Below are positions 22,454 through 35,600 of a stretch of 64,000 nt of DNA, piece by piece (the first letter of the stretch is position 1; every line of letters starts with the position of its first letter). Location: contig JALRME010000001.1 in NCBI GenBank assembly GCA_026120035.1, positions 1,935,909 through 1,999,908 of the forward strand. Reading direction: 5' to 3'. Made by a program: the position numbers and the translations under genes. This DNA comes from Coleophoma eucalyptorum (lineage: Eukaryota; Ascomycota; Leotiomycetes; Helotiales; Dermateaceae). The notes below the pieces were generated by a model, which saw only the letters and a list, made by a program, of their open reading frames with translations, was not told the DNA's origin and did not search any database.

Positions 22454-25400
22454 TCAAACCCCGGGCAATGGTTGGAAATCCGGGAAGTTGGGCCAGTTGC
22501 CTAAAGATGCAGGATCGCCTCCGATACGGACATAGACGGAAACTGACGGGGTTGGTCCATCGAGCAAGAAGAGCTGGAACCAGCCCGGAGGACAAACGTG
22601 AGAGTTTGGCGGTGCAGTGATCGTACAAGTGTTGCCAGAGCAGGATATGGCTGGGAAGATGCTTCGTTGGCCCATACTGTTACCGTGCGTACTACTCTCA
22701 GCACCTAGGAGCGAGGCGCGCATATCGGCTATGTTCCCCGATGTCACAGTGACTGTGATAGATTGTCCATATGACCAATCTTTATTGGCGATGGTGAAAT
22801 TGGGGCGGGCAAGACCTGAGAGAAGATAAGGTGGGACGAATACCTCGACTCGGTATTCTTGCACGTATCGATCATCTTCAGGATCGGAGCCTGATACAAG
22901 CACACGGCCATCCTGGAGTAGGATTGCCTCCGAGTGATATAGTCGGTCGATCGTAGTATTGGCCATTACGCTCATGCGGCGATTGACTGGCTTTGAGGGA
23001 TCGTAGAGCACGGCATTGTGGTTAGGGTTCGTCGCTAAACCAAATCCTGCTCGTCCCTGTTGTCCACCATTGAGAATGAGGTATGTTCCATCTGGAAGGG
23101 CGGTCATGCAGGAGATTACACGTTGAGAAGGCTAGAGGAAGTTAGTTATGTCAACTTCACTGAGATTGGGAATAAATTTACCATTCGTTCAATAGTCCAA
23201 TTGGCCTTTGGTACTTCAGGCTGAAGCGAGACACAATTGTCCAAAGCAATCTCAGGACCTGGAGTTGAGCCACCACAGACCATAACGGTCAATGGGTCGG
23301 TATAGGGTGCATGTTGAGGCAGCAACACTGAGGTACCTTCGAAAGGATACGTTCGTCCACCTAGGAAATCGTTTACTGCTCCAGGCATGTTCGGTAAGGT
23401 CCTTGATGTCTGAAGAGTAACCTCATCTAAGATGCATGCTTCATTGTAGTACAACACTAGAACACCACCAGATGGTAGGACAGCAAGGAATGGGTAGAGG
23501 TTATAGGGATCTGTTCGTTCAAGCCAGTCGCAGTATAAGACTGGACCAGACTTGGGAAGCAGCTCAAGAGTTGGCACTGGCGCACCATTAGAACCTTCCT
23601 CGCCTCCAACAACTAGAATGGTTCCATTTGCCTGGAAATGTTAGCACTAGATATAGTTGTGTTTGAAAAGTGATAGAATTACCATTGTCATAGCACTAGG
23701 GTACCATCTACCATTTTGCAATGAGACTTCGTTCACGTTTTCTTTCCAGTCATTCACGCCAGCGACCCCAGGTTTGCCATCAGGCCAGTACAGTCGAATA
23801 CCGTATGTGTCGTCATTAGCCCAGCCGCCAATATTGATTTGTCGCCCAGCTTTGTCAGGTAATGTCAAACTAGCGGAGCAGAAAACATCAGTCTTGACAT
23901 GCATTGGCCTCCATGCTGCTGTAAAGTTGTTCAATTGAGCCAGATCAAGTTCATAAGCACCAGTGGTGTTAGGAGCTCCTGTTCCATGCTTCTCGAGGAA
24001 TGTCACTTTTCCAGTAACAGTTTGACTTGTCACAAGAGGGACGACAACTCCACCGATAAGGAAGTGGTACTGTCCTGCGGCATTGCCTTGGGGCCTGTTC
24101 CAGGTGTAGAGAGTGTTACCGGTCCATGCATAATAAGAGATTCTGGAGCCTCCACCACAGATGGAAGTCGCGTCACCTGAACATGCTTGGTTACACTCGC
24201 TGTCGGGACGGATTGTTGCACCAGAATTCACAATGTCGGAGAAATCTCCACAGTCTGAAATTTATCAGCATATATTGATTGGATAAGCAGAGATAGGAGG
24301 TACTTACAGCACTCAGATCCAAACTCCATTCCACCAGCAGGATATCCGAATTCTGAACAGAGACTGAGGCAGTTGGTAGCCGTGTTGTTGTTGATCATGT
24401 TAACAATGCGATATGGGAAAGTTCTAGCATCGGCATTATCCCTATTGTATGATTAGTGCTCAGAACTTGGAAGCTTGACAATTGAGACTGGCTTACGTGA
24501 GACATCCTTGATAAGTCCAGTTTCCAGGCAATGAAGTGTTCTGAGGCTTAGGTGGCTGATAGACTGTTAGGTTCCCAGCGTTATATACACTGACACGATC
24601 ACCGGCACCGCATTTCTCATTGGCGTTACCCCCACAATTCATGTTGCAATCACTGTCGGTGGTGAGAGCAGCGCCATTGCGGATGTAATTGTCGCAGAAG
24701 CTAGTACACGTTAATTCCATCCCAAAAGCTCATAGGGTAGGCTGATGTACCATTGAACACCGTACTCCATGCCGGAGACGTTGTATCCCATGCCTGTGCA
24801 TGCCTGAACACATGATTCAACAGTCAATTGTTGATTGTCCGACTGTTGATTTAACATGATCCGTCCATTAGCATTGTCGATATAGCATCCGCTATACTTC
24901 CAACCTGAAGGCAGACTCGTTGCAGCGCTTGATGGCTTGGTTGTTGAGGTGGAAGCAGAAGTGGTCGTTGATGACACCGCTGCTGAAGGAATTCCACTGT
25001 AATAAGTGAAAAGCGATAGGCGATTACTTCCTCCACACACTATGTACCATTATCATTAACACAGCCTCTTGTTAAATTCCGTGGAGATATTTGAACATAC
25101 TTTCTGTTGAGTTTCCATTACAAGCCATATTGCAGCCTACATTTGCATCTGGTGCAGGTCCACCTCCATTACGGAAAGCGTTGTCACAGTCTACATCGAA
25201 GTCAGCCAAAAGATACGAAATTCAGTGCCAATTAGATGCAGAAGGGAGTAACTTACAGCATTCTCCAGAATACTCTGTTCCAGCAATTGAATATCCGCTG
25301 CTGTGACAAACGGACTGACACGCTTCATTCGTCATAGCATTACCGCCTCCTGGAACTGGCATGCCGTTGGCTAAAGTACGAGCTCCTACTGAGTCGACAT

Positions 25401-28082
25401 AGCAGCCAGTATAATACCAGCCTACGGCCTGTGTAGATGATGCTGCAGCAGGCGAAGATGTACCCGTCGTTGATGAAAGGGATGAGCTAGATTTTAAGGA
25501 TGTGGATGTTCCTAAGGTCGATGAAAGGGATGTGCTAGATTTGGAGGATGATGATGACGAGGAGGAGCTCACTGACGAGGAGGAGCTCACGTTAGTGGAT
25601 GTTGATGATGCCAACGAAGTGCTGGTGCTTGAAGCTGACGGTTTAGAACTCGTTGAAGGTGACGAGACTACGGAACTAGTCGAAACTAGTACTGAGCTCG
25701 TGCTGCTTGTCGAAAGTGTTGATCTAGTTGATGAGGATGATGAGGATGACGAGCTTGCCGCTGTGCTGTACTTGTAAACGTTGAGCCTATTGCTTCCGCC
25801 GCAGATCTCGGTTGCTGATCCGTGACATGCCATGTTGCATCCATCGGTTGCAGGAGCTCCATAGTTCTGGATTGTGCTATCACAGTCTTTAACTCGGTTA
25901 GCATTATTCGAATCATTTGAGTTGTTAGGGAATACGAACAGCACTCTCCACCATATTCCACCCCGGCCAGCAAGAAACCTGCTGCTTTACAGGTCGATTG
26001 GCATATCTCGACAGTCATGACATCGTTGTTTCCAAACTGAGCATTAAGAAGAGTCCGTGCATTCACAGAGTCGTTATAGCATCCTAAAGAGGTCCAGGCA
26101 GAAACCGCAGAAGGTGAATTGCTTACGGATGATGTAGACGATAAGGCGACAGAGCTGCTACCACTTGTAGAAGTTGCTGTAGCTGTTGAAATTTGACTGG
26201 AAGAGGAGCTGCTGCCCCCTCCAAAAATACCAAACATAAAGACACTCAGTCGATTTCCTCCTCCACAAACTTCGGTTCCATTTCCTTGGCATGGTGTGTT
26301 GCAAGTTGTTGGATCTGAAGCTAGGGTCGCTGAATTCCTGATAACCGTGTCGCAGTCTAGCAGACAGTTAGTATGATGTCATTTGGGCGATGGTGAAAAC
26401 TTACAGCACTCCGAGTAATATTCGAGACCTGCTATGGTAAAGCCAGCTGTCTTACATTTGGACATGCACAATTCTGTCGTCATGATATTGGCGTCTCCGG
26501 TTTGTTGATAGGAAAGACTGCGTGATCCGACAGCATCCATCCAGCACCCTGCAGGATACCACGAAGGGGTTGCTGAAGCCACAGATGAAGCTTGAGATGA
26601 CGAAGTCTTAGTTGACGAACTAGGAGAAACGGAAGAGTTTGAAGTTTGAGTACTCGAAGAAGGTGCACTTGCTGTCGATGACTTCGAAGAAGAAGATGAA
26701 GAAGAAGATTTTGAAAAGGATGAAGAACTCGAAGACTTTGAAGTGCTAGTCGAACTCGAACTGCTCTTGGTAGAGGACAAGGATGATTTTGAAGAAGTAG
26801 ACGATGAAGAACTCGACGACTTTGAAGTGCTAGTCGAGCTCGAGGTACCCGTGCTTGATTTCGATCCCGTTGACGACTGCGAAGAAGCCTGTGACTTACT
26901 TGATGTTCCTGTGGGGCTCGAAGATACAGAGTTTGAGTTTGTCGATAAGGGTTGCTTCGTAGAGGTAACTGAGGAGCTGCTAGAAGAGCTGCTTTGTGCC
27001 AAAAGTGGATTTGGCACAACATTGTTACCGTAAACATCAAGCCGATCAGCACCACCACAGAATTCTATCCAATGTTAGTATGTGAAACTCAGAGAAAAAA
27101 TTCGTGGGAAAGAAGATTTTATCCAATCCAGATTAAACGGGCCCTGGTGTAACTTGCCTGATGCGTTTCCATTACAAGGATAGTTGCAGGTTTTGTAATC
27201 AGCCATTGCATAAGACTGGGAAGAAAACTGATTTCCACAATCTGAAATCTGTCAGTTTGAGGGGAGTCGAATAATCACAATATAACTTACAGCATTCTCC
27301 ATAATACTCCACTCCTGCCAACACAAAACCAGCACTTTTACAGGCGCTGATACAAAGTGCTACTGTCATACTCGCACTCCCACCAGGAGTAGCCATGCCG
27401 GTAGTTAGTGCTCGTCCATTAGTACCCTCACTTGCAGCATGTCAATTTCAATACTTTACATGTTGGATAGATTTAACTGACTGGTAACATCCGTACAAAC
27501 TCCATCCAAGGGCGCCATTGTTTGTGACAGGTCCAACGGCTGTCTGATTACTTGTGAAGACATTGAGTCTATTTGGGCCGCCACATGCTTCAGTGCCATT
27601 ACCGGAGCAGACATAGTTGCAGTCTGAAGGAGTAGCAGCAAGAGAAGGAATTAAAGCATCATTTCCACAAACTGGAGCAAAGTTAGTCATTCCTTAAAGA
27701 CATACCAGTTGGATTTAGGAGAAAGACGGGGAGCTTACAGCACTGCGAAGAGTACTCGACTCCAGCATGAATGAAGCCTCTGCTGGCACAGTACAAGATA
27801 CAAGACTCCTGTGTCATGCCGGTATTATTCTGGTACATAGCACCACTCAGTGTGTTGTCGCCTTGTTGATCAGTATAACATCCTGTATAGGTCCAGTTTA
27901 CTGGCAATGCAACAGCGACCACGACATCTCTCCTCTCTAATGAGAGAGCGGAAACCACAAAAACCTAAGGTGTAAAGTTAATCCAAAACCTTGTGTGAAG
28001 AAAAGGCAAATTGCCAAGACACGGGGGAGATACTACTTACCAAAGGGTATAATAAAAGAAGCAGATACATGTTTGGTGCCAT
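22454..28082 (-). CDS. Seven-WSC-domain protein with C-terminal glyoxal oxidase (copper radical oxidase, AA5)
   Basis: Fifteen exons, 5' to 3': 28041-28082, 27739-27964, 27482-27671, 27291-27430, 27158-27241, 26405-27064, 25940-26356, 25257-25886, 25101-25190, 24751-25039, 24497-24700, 24308-24441, 23683-24254, 23182-23631 and 22454-23131; 1601 residues. A signal peptide (about 1-20) is followed by WSC domains near residues 37-127, 145-238, 394-490, 536-630, 744-835, 872-968 and 984-1072. Each runs from a W.Y.GC start to CGG..RL.V. Long Ser/Thr linkers separate several of them (poly-Ser about 240-390). The C-terminal part is a galactose/glyoxal-oxidase kelch domain (about 1080-1490) plus DUF1929. 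Visible active-site candidates are Cys in TDVFCSA (Cys-Tyr cofactor), Tyr in [11 protein letters not shown], Tyr-His in [10 protein letters not shown] and His in [14 protein letters not shown] domains bind wall glycans, so this is a secreted wall-bound enzyme oxidising aldehydes or alcohols to yield H2O2. The exon 5/6 intron uses a GC donor. Confidence 0.88.
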
Positions 28083-29115
28083 ACTGGTTAGCATAGCACG
28101 TTGTGCGAACAGTAGAGACAGACGAGAAAGAAATCTTGACGAAAAGAAAGCACAATAAGAGAAGTATTAGTATTGTATATGAAAACATTAAAGCAAGCTA
28201 AGGGCTCTGCAAAAGTACACATGAACTGAGTGCTTGAGTGTAGAGAGACACAGCCAAAGGAAGCCTGGACAGCCCGCCACACCGAATTAGTGACCTCCAC
28301 CTCATGTTTTGTGGTAATGTAACCAATTTCCACTGAACGGTGGTACCGATAATGAAGGCCGTACCCGGACGGTCGGAAGAACTCCAAGAGACTCCCGCAG
28401 AACAGTATACCCGAGAAGTTCGCACGGTGTAGCGTTGTTTTTGGTTCAGATGGATTAGACCGCCATGACAACTACGGAAAAGGAAATACCCCAAAAGAGC
28501 GGCTTGTAGGGCTCAACAAGCAAGCTCGTTGGCTGAATGGGGTAAATAAGTCCAATCGCTAGGATCGGGAGCCTCAAAACAAAACCCTGAGTGCACTACT
28601 CATGCATGACATTCATGAATCCCAAAGCAAGCCGCTACGGGCCGCGGTTGAAAGAATGGATGGCAGCGCTAGATTGATGTTTGCCTCTAGTTGTCCTGAT
28701 GCTGCCGTCGCTTACTCACGGGCCTTCGTCTAAATAAGCTTTCTTGCTTTCCGGGGAACCCTGATGGCCCTTAGCATGTTTCAACTGTTCGTAGACTACA
28801 GCGAAGAAGCCAAAGCACCCGGTCTAAAGAGAAAAGATCAAAACTCCGAACTGAAGTCAAAGATATCAACAGCATGCTGCTTTGATCTCGAGCATAACAA
28901 AACAAGGCTGAAGCTCTGCCCCCGCTATTCCAAGAGAGAGACCGCAATCCTGAATGGTATTAGCATTGATAATCTTGAACTAATTAAATCCTGATGCTAA
29001 CTGCTCATCTAGTAGATTTAAATTACATTAGTATTGTCTAAAAGTTCTACCATACGCCTAGAATGCCCAAGAATAGTAAAAAAATCTATGAAAGAAAGTG
29101 AAGCGATTCAGGTGA
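28083..29115. other. Intergenic upstream of the WSC oxidase
   Basis: Promoter region of the minus-strand WSC gene and 3'-flank of the GH16 gene. Small open frames (28198-28494 -, 28764-28994 +) have no recognisable features. Confidence 0.55.
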
Positions 29116-30727
29116 CTACGCGCAAGCGCCCTCGGACCACATCTTTACACTCTGGACCGTCATGCCTCTGTCGGTACCATTTCCCCAGGTCGGATACCAC
29201 AAACTCTGAGCATTGAAGAACTCTAGCGGTGCCGTCACACTAGCATCTCCCCAAGGTTTGGAAGACACACCGTCCGAAAAATACCCGTTTGTGCCTCCAA
29301 CGGCAACGTTCAAAATTAGATAGAAAGGTTGGTCGAACGGTGTGTTTGCGTTTCCAGTTTGACTCCACTATACAATTGTAAGCGTGAATGCATATATGAA
29401 GATGACGATGGAAAAACTTACAGGGTCAAAGAGAGCGCTGTGGTTGACAATGGATTGTCCAAAATTTCCACGATCCCACATATTTGGCTTTGTCTCAAAA
29501 TTGATGAAGAATACTTGCAACAGACGGCTGTCAATGTATGTAAACAAGTATTTCTCACTCCATTCGAGTCCATAGGTTCGAAAGCCTTCCGAGTAGTCTG
29601 TTCTTCGGACATTGTGTTTTCCTTGAGTTCTCCAAAATGCGTCGACAACGGCGAGGGGACCCCAATGAAGTGCTGAACCGAGACTGTCTCTGCCATCCGG
29701 GTAATGATCGCCATTGTTACCTCTGCTCTCTGCAATGTCGATTTCCCCACTTCTTGGCCATTCGCCGTAGGCGTTGTCTTCAGGCATCACTGTATTTCGT
29801 TAGCGAGGCTCTAGTTAAGACTTATTGTGCTCATGACTTACTCCAGATAGCTGGCCACAACCAATCTCCCTTTGGCATTTTTGCCACAACTTCAACACGG
29901 CCATATCTCAGTGTTTTCTTGCCTCTGGTTGTAAGTCGCGCACTCCGGACTGGGTTAATGATATCTCCAGTAGTTTTGTTGCTTCGAATAGAGCAAGGGT
30001 TTCCACCATCAGGAGAGGTGCAAAGACCACTGGTGGTCAAGTTGAGTACGTAGTTGTCCAAGAGCTGGGATTCTGTAATCTCAGTCGTGTCGAGGGTCAA
30101 AGTAGGTACAATGTGGAGTCCTTCAGCATCAGTGAAAGAGTTCGCTGGGTCAGCTGTTGTCCAATCAAAGGACCCTGTTCCATAGCCGCCTCTTTGAATC
30201 TCATGTGTCCAGATGTCTGGATTGATCGACTCGAAATTGTCTTCGAGAATGAGACAGTACTGAAAAATGCATTAGTAAAGAAATCGCATCGAAGACGCAA
30301 AAGACCACTTGCCGGATTATTTGGCACGTTAATCCAGGACAAAAAGCACATGAGAGCACCTAATATGAATCCGGTAGCAGCACCTCCCCAGAAGATAAAG
30401 TGGTCCCATCTTCGTTTCTTAATTGGGGTGTCAACCCATGGTTTCTCGTATCTGTTTTCTTTAGCGAGGCCTGTGACCAGAGAACTTGCAAACTTACTTT
30501 CCAATCAACCGAGAGCTCTTAAACCGACGTTGAGGTCTTTCGTCAATGGAGCTGTCATCGCTAACAGAGCGCTGCGATAGTTGTGATGGTGTGAATTCTC
30601 GTATAGACCGAGTGGTAAACCGTTTTGGCTGAGATAGAGCACGACTGCGTACAGATACTGGTCGGCTGGTTGGTCTACTGAAACTAAAGTTTATCGGCGC
30701 GTTCATGTCCATGCTGATTCGACTCAT
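29116..30727 (-). CDS. Type II membrane-anchored GH16 endo-beta-1,3(4)-glucanase-like protein
   Basis: Exons 30498-30727, 30313-30451, 29842-30259, 29422-29789 and 29116-29367 give 468 residues. The first about 90 residues are basic and Ser/Arg-rich, presumably cytosolic. A single membrane segment lies at about 94-116 (FIFWGGAATGFILGALMCFL), followed by an extracellular or lumenal GH16 domain. Its catalytic motif SGEIDIAES places the nucleophile at Glu278, the helper at Asp280 and the acid/base at Glu283. WLWPAIW, the LGSALHWG region and RTYGLEWSE are typical of laminarinase/glucan-binding GH16 members. The family cleaves or remodels beta-1,3(1,3/1,4)-glucan. The intron between exons 2 and 3 starts with GCAAGT rather than GT; a GT choice breaks the frame. 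It lies in a cell-wall neighbourhood with the WSC oxidase and the GT2 gene. Confidence 0.9.
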
Positions 30728-32617
30728 GGTTGGAAGAGTGAAGGTTGAGAAAAGTGAGAAAATTACAAATCTGAGGTTTTCTGAGATGCAAAGGTTCACG
30801 TTCTTGTATTGTGTTTGTATTAGCTTTTTTGATGCTAGTTCATCCCTTCATCACTAGATCTAGACTTCACAGTGGTGCTCGACCAAGCACCGATTCCTCG
30901 GCACAAACTTTACTTTCCATCAACACTAAGCTGCAAGGTACGAATAATTAGCAGCATACGGATGAAACATTGTGGAGTTGAAGTGACTGTGGCTATTGCT
31001 CAGATACGCAGAGAATCGTTGCCAACGGCTCGATCTCAAGATAAACAATACTGGCGAGCAACCTCACGGATGTCACGGTCTCATCTCCACATGACTCGGG
31101 ACTTTAAGACAAGACACAAGATGCCATAGTACAGCTCGATGGTAAGGTCATCTGAAGTTCAGCCCCAAATGTTCAAGCGTAGGTTACCTCGCTCCCGAGG
31201 CTCGTTACCACATCTGCGAGGTTATGGTTGTCGACCTGCCAAGGCGGCTAGTTCGCTCCTTGAGCGCCCACGGCTGTTTTTTGGCGTGGGGATTCAGCTA
31301 TATGGTCACTGAGCATGACAAGCAGGAGCTCAAGCACAGAATAGAGTGCGACATAGCGCAAGACAGCTGTTTCACTTCGACAAGCTTTATTCTTAGTGCT
31401 GGCCAAGAAATGCTCATGCAGATCAAAGCCGTTGCAGCTTCAGAGCTGCAGAATAAGCGAAGCGATGCAGCATCAACTAAACAAACTGAGATGTAGAGCT
31501 GTAGGCTCGAAAACAAACCAAGGCACAGACTTGGAAATCGTTGCGATTATCCTTGTGTCTGAATCCCGGGTTAAGGGATATATTGCGTGGTACAATGCGT
31601 GATCCAGTGCGTAGGACTTTGCTTCTTTCGGTGGCTTGGGCACAGAGAGGCACAAACTGTAAGACGGGACCACAGTCCTCATCTAGGCAAAAGAGATTCT
31701 TTAGGAAAGTTAACAATCCTAGAATACTATGTTATGGTTTCTAGCTAAAGGTTCTGGGTACGATCAGAGAACCGTTATGAGTAACTTGTTATTCTCTTGG
31801 ATAGTGGAGAATCTCCAGTCCAAGACAACTGGTGATTTTGCAACGGCAGCCAGGATAAGAATGCCATGCTTCTATGCGATCCATTCAGCCCAAGAATTCC
31901 ATACCGTCATAATCCCCATGGTCCGCAATCGTCCGCGTAGAAGCAACCAAAGATCTACAATCTTAGCGCTGCTGTCTCGCTAAACTGGCCACGCTTTGAT
32001 TCCTGGCACCGGACCGGAACCTTAAGGTGAAGTGCCTAGTCTACCAAAGGGTTGGCTGGAGCCTAGAGAGAGCCGCCGATACTCTTACCACCGGGTACCT
32101 GCGTAGGAAAATCTAACATCGGACGGAAAGGTGTCATCCCAATGTAGTACTTCTTTCCCTGGAGCTTTCCGCCCAAACTCTTCCTCATCTGTATTGCAAC
32201 CTCGACTCCAGAAAATACCTTTTGGTGGTGGTTAAGGTGCCAGTCGCTTTCATGTCTTGAATTATCCTGGAGAGAACTCTCCATTTCTCCAACGTGAGGT
32301 AGGCAACTGCGGTCCGGTATGGCGGCTCTAGAATGCTGTGTGGCTTCAAACTTTATGATCGATCGAAGCACTGTCCTATACCTGCTCGTTTCGCTATCAG
32401 CTAGCTTGGACACTCAGATCTTGGTTGCTATAGCAGACAAGTAACACAGTGCTCTCCAGCGGAAGTCGAGCTGGGGCTCTAGGGCTTGGCGGGAGATTTT
32501 ACTATACTCCTGATAACTATTTTTGTCCCAGCCTTCATGTTAAGAAGATTCGCAGCCAGCACCTATATATCCAGCGTTGTCGTTCTTCGAGACTTTCTTG
32601 ACGTCTAGCCAGCAAGC
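30728..32617. other. Intergenic, divergent GH16/GT2 promoter region
   Basis: No gene is supported over 1.9 kb. A minus-strand frame of 116 codons at 32063-32413 ends in a moderately ordered translation but matches no family I know. The last 150 bp before 32618 contain CTATATATCC (32562-32571), a likely TATA region of the GT2 gene. Confidence 0.5.
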
Positions 32618-35600
32618 ATGACTTCATCACCTTCGACAACACCGGGTGGCTATTTCGACCCGAGACAAGCGAAACAATTCTTGCCGGGACTGCTTGCTCT
32701 CACTGCTCACCAGGGACAACAAGAAGAGGCGAGGATTCCTAGACTAAGTCATAGGCAGAGTGCTGCTTCTCTTGTTGATTTAGATCGGTACAACACGGTA
32801 TGTCTTTCACTGTTGTAAACTATTTAACGCTAACAGTACAGCTTGTGAAATATCTTCATGGAAAATGCGCAGAAAGAAAGTGGCTCCAGGATACCTGGTT
32901 TGAAGCGGACACCACTGCCGAGTCGCCACTTGGTATTGCAATACGCAAACCAGATGGCAAGTATGCCATTGAGCCAGCAGGGCTAGATGCACAGTTCATT
33001 GAGGCCTTGGGGGTACTGAATGCCAAGGTCGGCCTCACAATGTCTTCTACAATTACTGAATCACTGTTCGCTCAAATCGGCCCCTTTCAATCGGAGCTAC
33101 AACTTGATCCTCGGGTGAGGGTTCCGGTCCTTCACTCGTTAGATGACCTTCTCACTGGAATGGTTGAGGTTGATCAAAATTCATATGCTTGTATACTACG
33201 ACAGGAGCGCATTGTTATGCTCTGGAGTGACACCATTGAAGGCATCTTGGCTCACGGAGCTGATGTCGAAGACAGACTCATGACAATTGTGGGTTCCCAA
33301 TACTGATCAACTTTGATGTAGCTAACGGTAGCAAGATCTGGGGGTCGCAAATCGGCACAATGACTCCACACTCACGCTCCTGGTCTCCAGCAGCGCACGG
33401 CCATGTTCTGCATTCCAGGGATTCAAGCATGTCTCTGACAGAAAAGGTGATGGACGAAAAGCATCTTACTATTCAGGCAGCAATTGAGCTTGAGGAACTT
33501 GGCGAAGAGAGGTTTGATCCCAACACAGAATCGGGGGCTCCGCCACCCAGACCTTTTCTTCTGCTACATGCTTCTGTTATTGGAGTTTCAATAGCCTTGG
33601 TAGTGTTTGTTGAAATGCTTTGCGTTTCCAAGGTATGTCGTTCAAAGCGGATGCAGCACTCGCAGATCTAACAAAGTCTAGCTTCTTACGGAATACCGTT
33701 ATGATGGAAAGGTTATGCGATTCTTGCTTGTTCTTACCATCCCTGTCTTTGTCATGTTCTCGCTATTCTACTTCGTCGTTATTGGAGGCAGTTTATTCCA
33801 ACTTTTCGGACCTTTGACCTACATTCAGAAGAACTCCCTCTTTTACTCGGCAAAAGCTCCAAAATGGGAGAGATACCCAGACCTCGAGCTTCCTCACATC
33901 ACTATCCAGATGCCAGTCTACAAAGAAGGATTGAAGGGGTATTTAAACCACCGTAATCGCTACGATAACATTCTAATTCTAGAGCAGTGTCATCATTCCA
34001 ACAATTACTAGTTTGCAAGCTGCTATCAAGAAATACGAAGAACAAGGTGGAACTGCCTCGATCTTCGTGAACGACGATGGCATGCAAGCAGTAATTCCGG
34101 AGCTTGCAGAGTAAGTCATTTACCGTAATACAGATACTCGGATCACTTGTGCTGACTCAGTTTTGTACAGAGCACGTCGCGCTTTCTATGAAGTCAACGA
34201 GATAGGATGGTGCTCCCGTCCAAAAGATACTTCGATGATGACAGTCGAGAGCGAGAACCGATCCATGTATGGTCTCTTCTCGGGAACCAAGAAAGTCAAG
34301 AACCCAGATGGTTATGTACGAAAGGGTCAGTTCAAGAAGGCCTCAAACATGAATTACTGCATGGACTTCTCTATTCGTGTTGAGGATGAACTTCTGCGGC
34401 TCATGGCAGAACGAGCTATAGAACGTGGATGCAACACGGATGATTTGACTATTGACGACGAGAATGAACTGAATGAACTAGCGATGAAGACCATCATTGA
34501 TTTTGACGGGGGCCGAACTCTCGCTGGTGGTAACGTTCGTATCGGAGAACTCATCTTGTTAATTGATTCCGATACTCGAGTAGTAAGTCGCCCCAAATCC
34601 AATTCTTAAATACTGTCTGACCAATTCCTAGCCCGAAGACTGCTTACTCTATGGCGCATTGGAGATGCACGAGAGCCCAGAAGTCGCCATCATTCAGCAT
34701 GCATCCGGTGTCATGCAAGTCGCTCACAACGCCTTTGAAAACGGAATAACTTACTTTACCAACCTCATCTACATGTCCATTCAATTCGCTGTCGGAAATG
34801 GAGACAGTGCTCCTTTCGTTGGCCACAATGCCTTCTTGCGCTGGAAAGCTGTCCAAGCGGTCTCTTTCGAAGAAGATGGAACCCGCAAATTTTGGTCTGA
34901 CTCTCACGTCTCTGAGGATTTCGATATCAGTTTACGAATGCAAATGAACAAATTCATTGTCCGGTTGGCTACTTATCACCAGGGTGGATTCAAAGAAGGT
35001 GTGTCGTTGACCGTTTATGACGAACTCGCTCGTTGGGAAAAGTAAGCTGCTCTGAATACCATTTAGCATTATCCTTACTCAACATGCTAATTTCAACTAG
35101 ATACGCTTACGGATGTAACGAGCTCGTTTTCCATCCTTTCAAGCTTTGGTATAAGGGACCATTCACACCTTTATTCATGAGATTCTTGTGGAGTGATATC
35201 AAAATCACCTCCAAGATGACCATCCTAGCATACATCGGCACTTATTACGCTATTGCAGCAGCAATTCCTCTTACCCTGGCAAATTATCTCATAGTTGGCT
35301 GGTTTTCATCCGACGTTGATCAGTTCTACCTCACCAGTTGGAAGATTTTCGTTGGAATGGCGGTTGTCTTCAACATCTTGGTAAGTCAAGTCTCATTTAG
35401 GAATTGTGCAACCTTCTCTAACAAGAAGCCCAGTCTCCTCTTGCCTTCGCAATGCTTCGTCACCGTCTTGGCCAAAAGATCTTCTTCTGGTCCGTTGTCG
35501 AAACGATCAAATGGACACCCATGTTCGTACTCTTCTTCGGTGGCCTTTCGATACATCTCTCCGCAGCCATCCTCTGCCACTTTCTCTCCATCAAGATGGA

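Noticed and set aside
25502..25777. Plus-strand Glu/Asp/Val-rich frame
   Set aside because: Antisense shadow of the Ser-rich linker of the WSC protein.
26743..27033. Plus-strand acidic frame
   Set aside because: Antisense shadow of the poly-Ser linker between WSC2 and WSC3.
32063..32413. 116-codon minus-strand frame
   Set aside because: No recognisable family, no clear promoter or splice context; kept only as a note in the intergenic entry.
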